NCBI RefSeq assembly: GCF_001238275.1
Contig: NZ_LGTB01000016.1
Coordinates: 62,001 to 126,000 of the forward strand
Length of the DNA: 64,000 nt
Direction of reading: 5' to 3'
Source: Bradyrhizobium viridifuturi
GTDB lineage: Bacteria > Pseudomonadota > Alphaproteobacteria > Rhizobiales > Xanthobacteraceae
Each line of letters begins with the position of its first letter. Position 1 is the stretch's first letter. This document shows, one piece after another, positions 62,518 through 64,000 of this stretch. A model generated the notes under the pieces. That model ran no database searches. It saw nothing but the letters and a program-made list of their open reading frames with translations, and was not told the DNA's origin. The position numbers and the translations under genes are program-made.

Positions 62518-63723
62518 CTACGCCACCGCGCCGGATGCGCGCAGCTTCCGGATCGTGGCCTCGTCGTAGCCGGCCTGGCGCAGGATCTCGTCGGAATGCT
62601 CGCCAACCTCCGGCGGCTTGCGCGGCTGCACCTTCTTGGCGCCGTCGATGAAGATCGGGCTGTTGACGGTCAGCATGGTGTCGTTCTCGAAGCGCACCAG
62701 CACCTCGTTCTCGATCATCTGCTTGTCGTTCGGGATATCGTCGAGGATGCCGACGACGCCGAACACCAGGCCGTTGCCGTCGAGGATCTTGCGCCATTCG
62801 GCGAGCTCCTTGCCGGCGAACACCTCGTCGAAGATCTTGATCAGCTCGACCGAGCGAGCATGGCGGTCCGCCTTGGTGGCGAAGCGGGCATCGGCGATCA
62901 GGTCCTCGCGGCCCATGCAGCGCGCCAGGGTCGGCCACTGCCGGTCTTCGTTGAGCAGCGACAGGATCAGCCAGCGGCCGTCCTTGCACTTGTAGTGGTT
63001 GGTGACGGCGTTCAGCGCCTCTTCGCGCGGCTTGCGCTTCTTGAACTTGGCGCCGGCGAGCTTGGCCTGCGCCAGCACGCCGTTGGCCCAGACGCCGTTG
63101 GCCATCAGATTGGTCGAGACGTGCGAGCCCTTGCCGGTCTTCTCGCGCTGGAACAAAGCGGTGACGATCGCGCCGTAGAACGCCATCGCGCAGGGGTGGT
63201 CACCCATGCCGGCGACCGAGCGAGCCGGCGTGGTGTCCTCGTCGGCGCGCACCAGATCCATCAGGCCGGAGCGGGCCCAGTAGGCGTTGGAATCGAAGCC
63301 CGGCTTGTTGGCCTCTTCGCCCTTCTCGCCGTAGCCTGTGAAGGAGGCGTAGATCAGCCGGTCGTTGAGATGGCCGAGATGGTCATGGGTGATGCCGAGC
63401 TTTTCGCGGACCTGCGGCGGCATGTTGGTGATGAAGACGTCGGCTTCGGCGACGAGTTTGTAGAGCACCTCGCGTGCCTCAGGCTTGGTGAGGTCGAGCG
63501 CAAGGCTCTTCTTGTTGCGGGCCTCCAGCATCCACGCGAAATTGTGCTCGCTGGCGGGATAGCCGGGCAGGTTGGGCAGGTTGCGGTAGGGATCGCCGGC
63601 GCCGGGCGGCTCGATCTTGATGACGTCGGCGCCGAAGTCGGACAGCACGGTGGCGGCCGCGGGCGCCGCGATGAAGCTCGCGCAGTCCAGGACCTTGAGC
63701 CCGTCAAAAATGCCTTTTTCCAT
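62518..63723 (-). CDS. Class III (CaiB/BaiF-family) acyl-CoA transferase
   Basis: The 401-residue enzyme moves CoA between carboxylic acids. The family N-terminus is seen as GLKVLDCASFIAAPAAATVLSDFGADVIKIEPPGAGDPYR. NKKSLALDLTKPEAREVLYKLVAEADVFITN follows, then ASFTGYGEKG, and AGMGDHPCAMAFYGAIVTALFQREKTGKGSHV. The start at 63723 (MEKGIFDGLK) gives usual length; a longer reading from 63888 runs across the palindrome. It lies about 9 kb from the acyl-CoA dehydrogenase operon on the same strand, and a link between them is only speculative. Confidence 0.92.
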   Translation of the reverse strand: MEKGIFDGLKVLDCASFIAAPAAATVLSDFGADVIKIEPPGAGDPYRNLPNLPGYPASEHNFAWMLEARNKKSLALDLTKPEAREVLYKLVAEADVFITNMPPQVREKLGITHDHLGHLNDRLIYASFTGYGEKGEEANKPGFDSNAYWARSGLMDLVRADEDTTPARSVAGMGDHPCAMAFYGAIVTALFQREKTGKGSHVSTNLMANGVWANGVLAQAKLAGAKFKKRKPREEALNAVTNHYKCKDGRWLILSLLNEDRQWPTLARCMGREDLIADARFATKADRHARSVELIKIFDEVFAGKELAEWRKILDGNGLVFGVVGILDDIPNDKQMIENEVLVRFENDTMLTVNSPIFIDGAKKVQPRKPPEVGEHSDEILRQAGYDEATIRKLRASGAVA

Positions 63724-63852
63724 CGTGCCGTCGCTCCCGTGGCGCTTGTTGGTGTTTTTCCGGTAGCTGGAATTATCGTGTGCGATGATCCCGTCGAGCG
63801 GCCATTTGACCCATCTCGGGGTGATGATGCAACGGCACTTTCTTACCCTCGC

Positions 63853-63881
63853 TTCACCCTCCCCTGGAGGGGGAGGGTGAA
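63853..63881. repeat. Perfect 12-base palindrome downstream of putA
   Basis: TTCACCCTCCCC-TGGAG-GGGGAGGGTGAA forms a 12-bp stem with a 5-base loop, 8 bases after the putA stop and before the CoA-transferase gene. There is no T-run, so it is either a rho-assisted stop or a dispersed repeat. Confidence 0.6.
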
Positions 63882-63888
63882 AGTGCAA

Positions 63889-64000
63889 CTACTCCACTCC
63901 CGCCATCAGCGCGGCATTGCCTCCCGCAGCCGCCGTGTTGATCGTGATCGTCTGCTCGGTGGCGAAGCGCGCAAGGTAATGCGGGCCGCCGGCCTTGGGG
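63889..64000 (-). CDS. putA: Bifunctional proline dehydrogenase/glutamate-semialdehyde dehydrogenase, C-terminal end (partial)
   Basis: Only the last 36 complete codons are in the window; the gene continues beyond 64000. The frame reads GGPHYLARFATEQT then ITINTAAAGGNAALMAGVE and stops at 63889-63891. This is the characteristic C-terminus of PutA (GGPHYLxRFATE...NTTAAGGNAxL), which oxidises proline to glutamate. The identification rests on this short segment alone. Confidence 0.82.
   Translation of the reverse strand, partial: PKAGGPHYLARFATEQTITINTAAAGGNAALMAGVE

Overview
The window is GC-rich chromosomal DNA with densely packed, mostly metabolic genes. The families present point to an alphaproteobacterium of the Bradyrhizobium/Rhodopseudomonas group: several ABC importers, a PQQ alcohol dehydrogenase, PimC/PimD-like acyl-CoA dehydrogenases, bifunctional PutA, and Tat-exported enzymes. 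Short palindromic intergenic repeats with ends such as CGTCATTCCGGG support this. No rRNA, tRNA, CRISPR array, integrase, transposase or phage gene was seen. The placement is an inference from gene families and style, not from a marker gene.

Layout. 1-4.95 kb: 3' part of a polyol/sugar ABC importer operon (permease, ATPase, SDR dehydrogenase, FGGY pentulose kinase, PfkB kinase). 4.95-12.9 kb: a LysR regulator divergent from an amidase and a peptide/nickel-type ABC importer (B, C, D, F and binding protein). 13.3-15.8 kb: an exported PQQ alcohol dehydrogenase with a di-heme cytochrome c. 15.9-20.4 kb: a serine hydroxymethyltransferase paralogue, an exported ankyrin-repeat protein, and a class A beta-lactamase divergent from an AmpR/GcvA-like regulator. 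20.7-28.3 kb, minus strand: an M20 amidohydrolase followed by a second peptide-type ABC importer. 28.5-31.7 kb: a metallophosphoesterase, a small conserved-looking protein, and a mini LuxR-type regulator overlapped with an HtrA-like protein that has lost its catalytic His and Ser. 31.8-38.1 kb: two AraC regulators around a cupin, a flavin monooxygenase, an alpha/beta hydrolase and a maleylacetate reductase-like enzyme, which could form an oxidative catabolic route. 38.1-47.8 kb: Tat-exported GH1 glycosidase, M1 aminopeptidase, acetolactate synthase-like enzyme, phosphoglucomutase, an epimerase and a DapA-family aldolase. 48-53.7 kb: an orphan form II CoxL-like molybdenum hydroxylase, then a convergent acyl-CoA dehydrogenase pair with a crotonase. 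53.8-64 kb: LemA-TPM-TPM, GST, MHS-family transporter, metallo-beta-lactamase-fold enzyme with a cyclic-nucleotide-binding protein, a coiled-coil membrane protein, a secreted mono-heme protein, a tiny membrane protein, a class III CoA-transferase and the C-terminus of PutA.

Quality of the sequence. Four genes (DppC-like at 8.4 kb, AmpR/GcvA-like at 19.5 kb, LuxR-like at 30.5 kb, CoxL-like at 48 kb) each need exactly one extra base to give a full-length protein. A fifth (the permease at 0.4 kb) has an in-frame TAG 14 codons before the natural end. Either several genes are decaying or the underlying sequence has single-base errors; this should be settled before drawing biology from those five loci. 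The most interesting intact observations are the catalytically dead HtrA-like protein paired with a mini LuxR regulator, the monooxygenase/esterase/maleylacetate reductase cluster, the crotonase lacking both catalytic glutamates, and the secreted mono-heme protein of unknown function.
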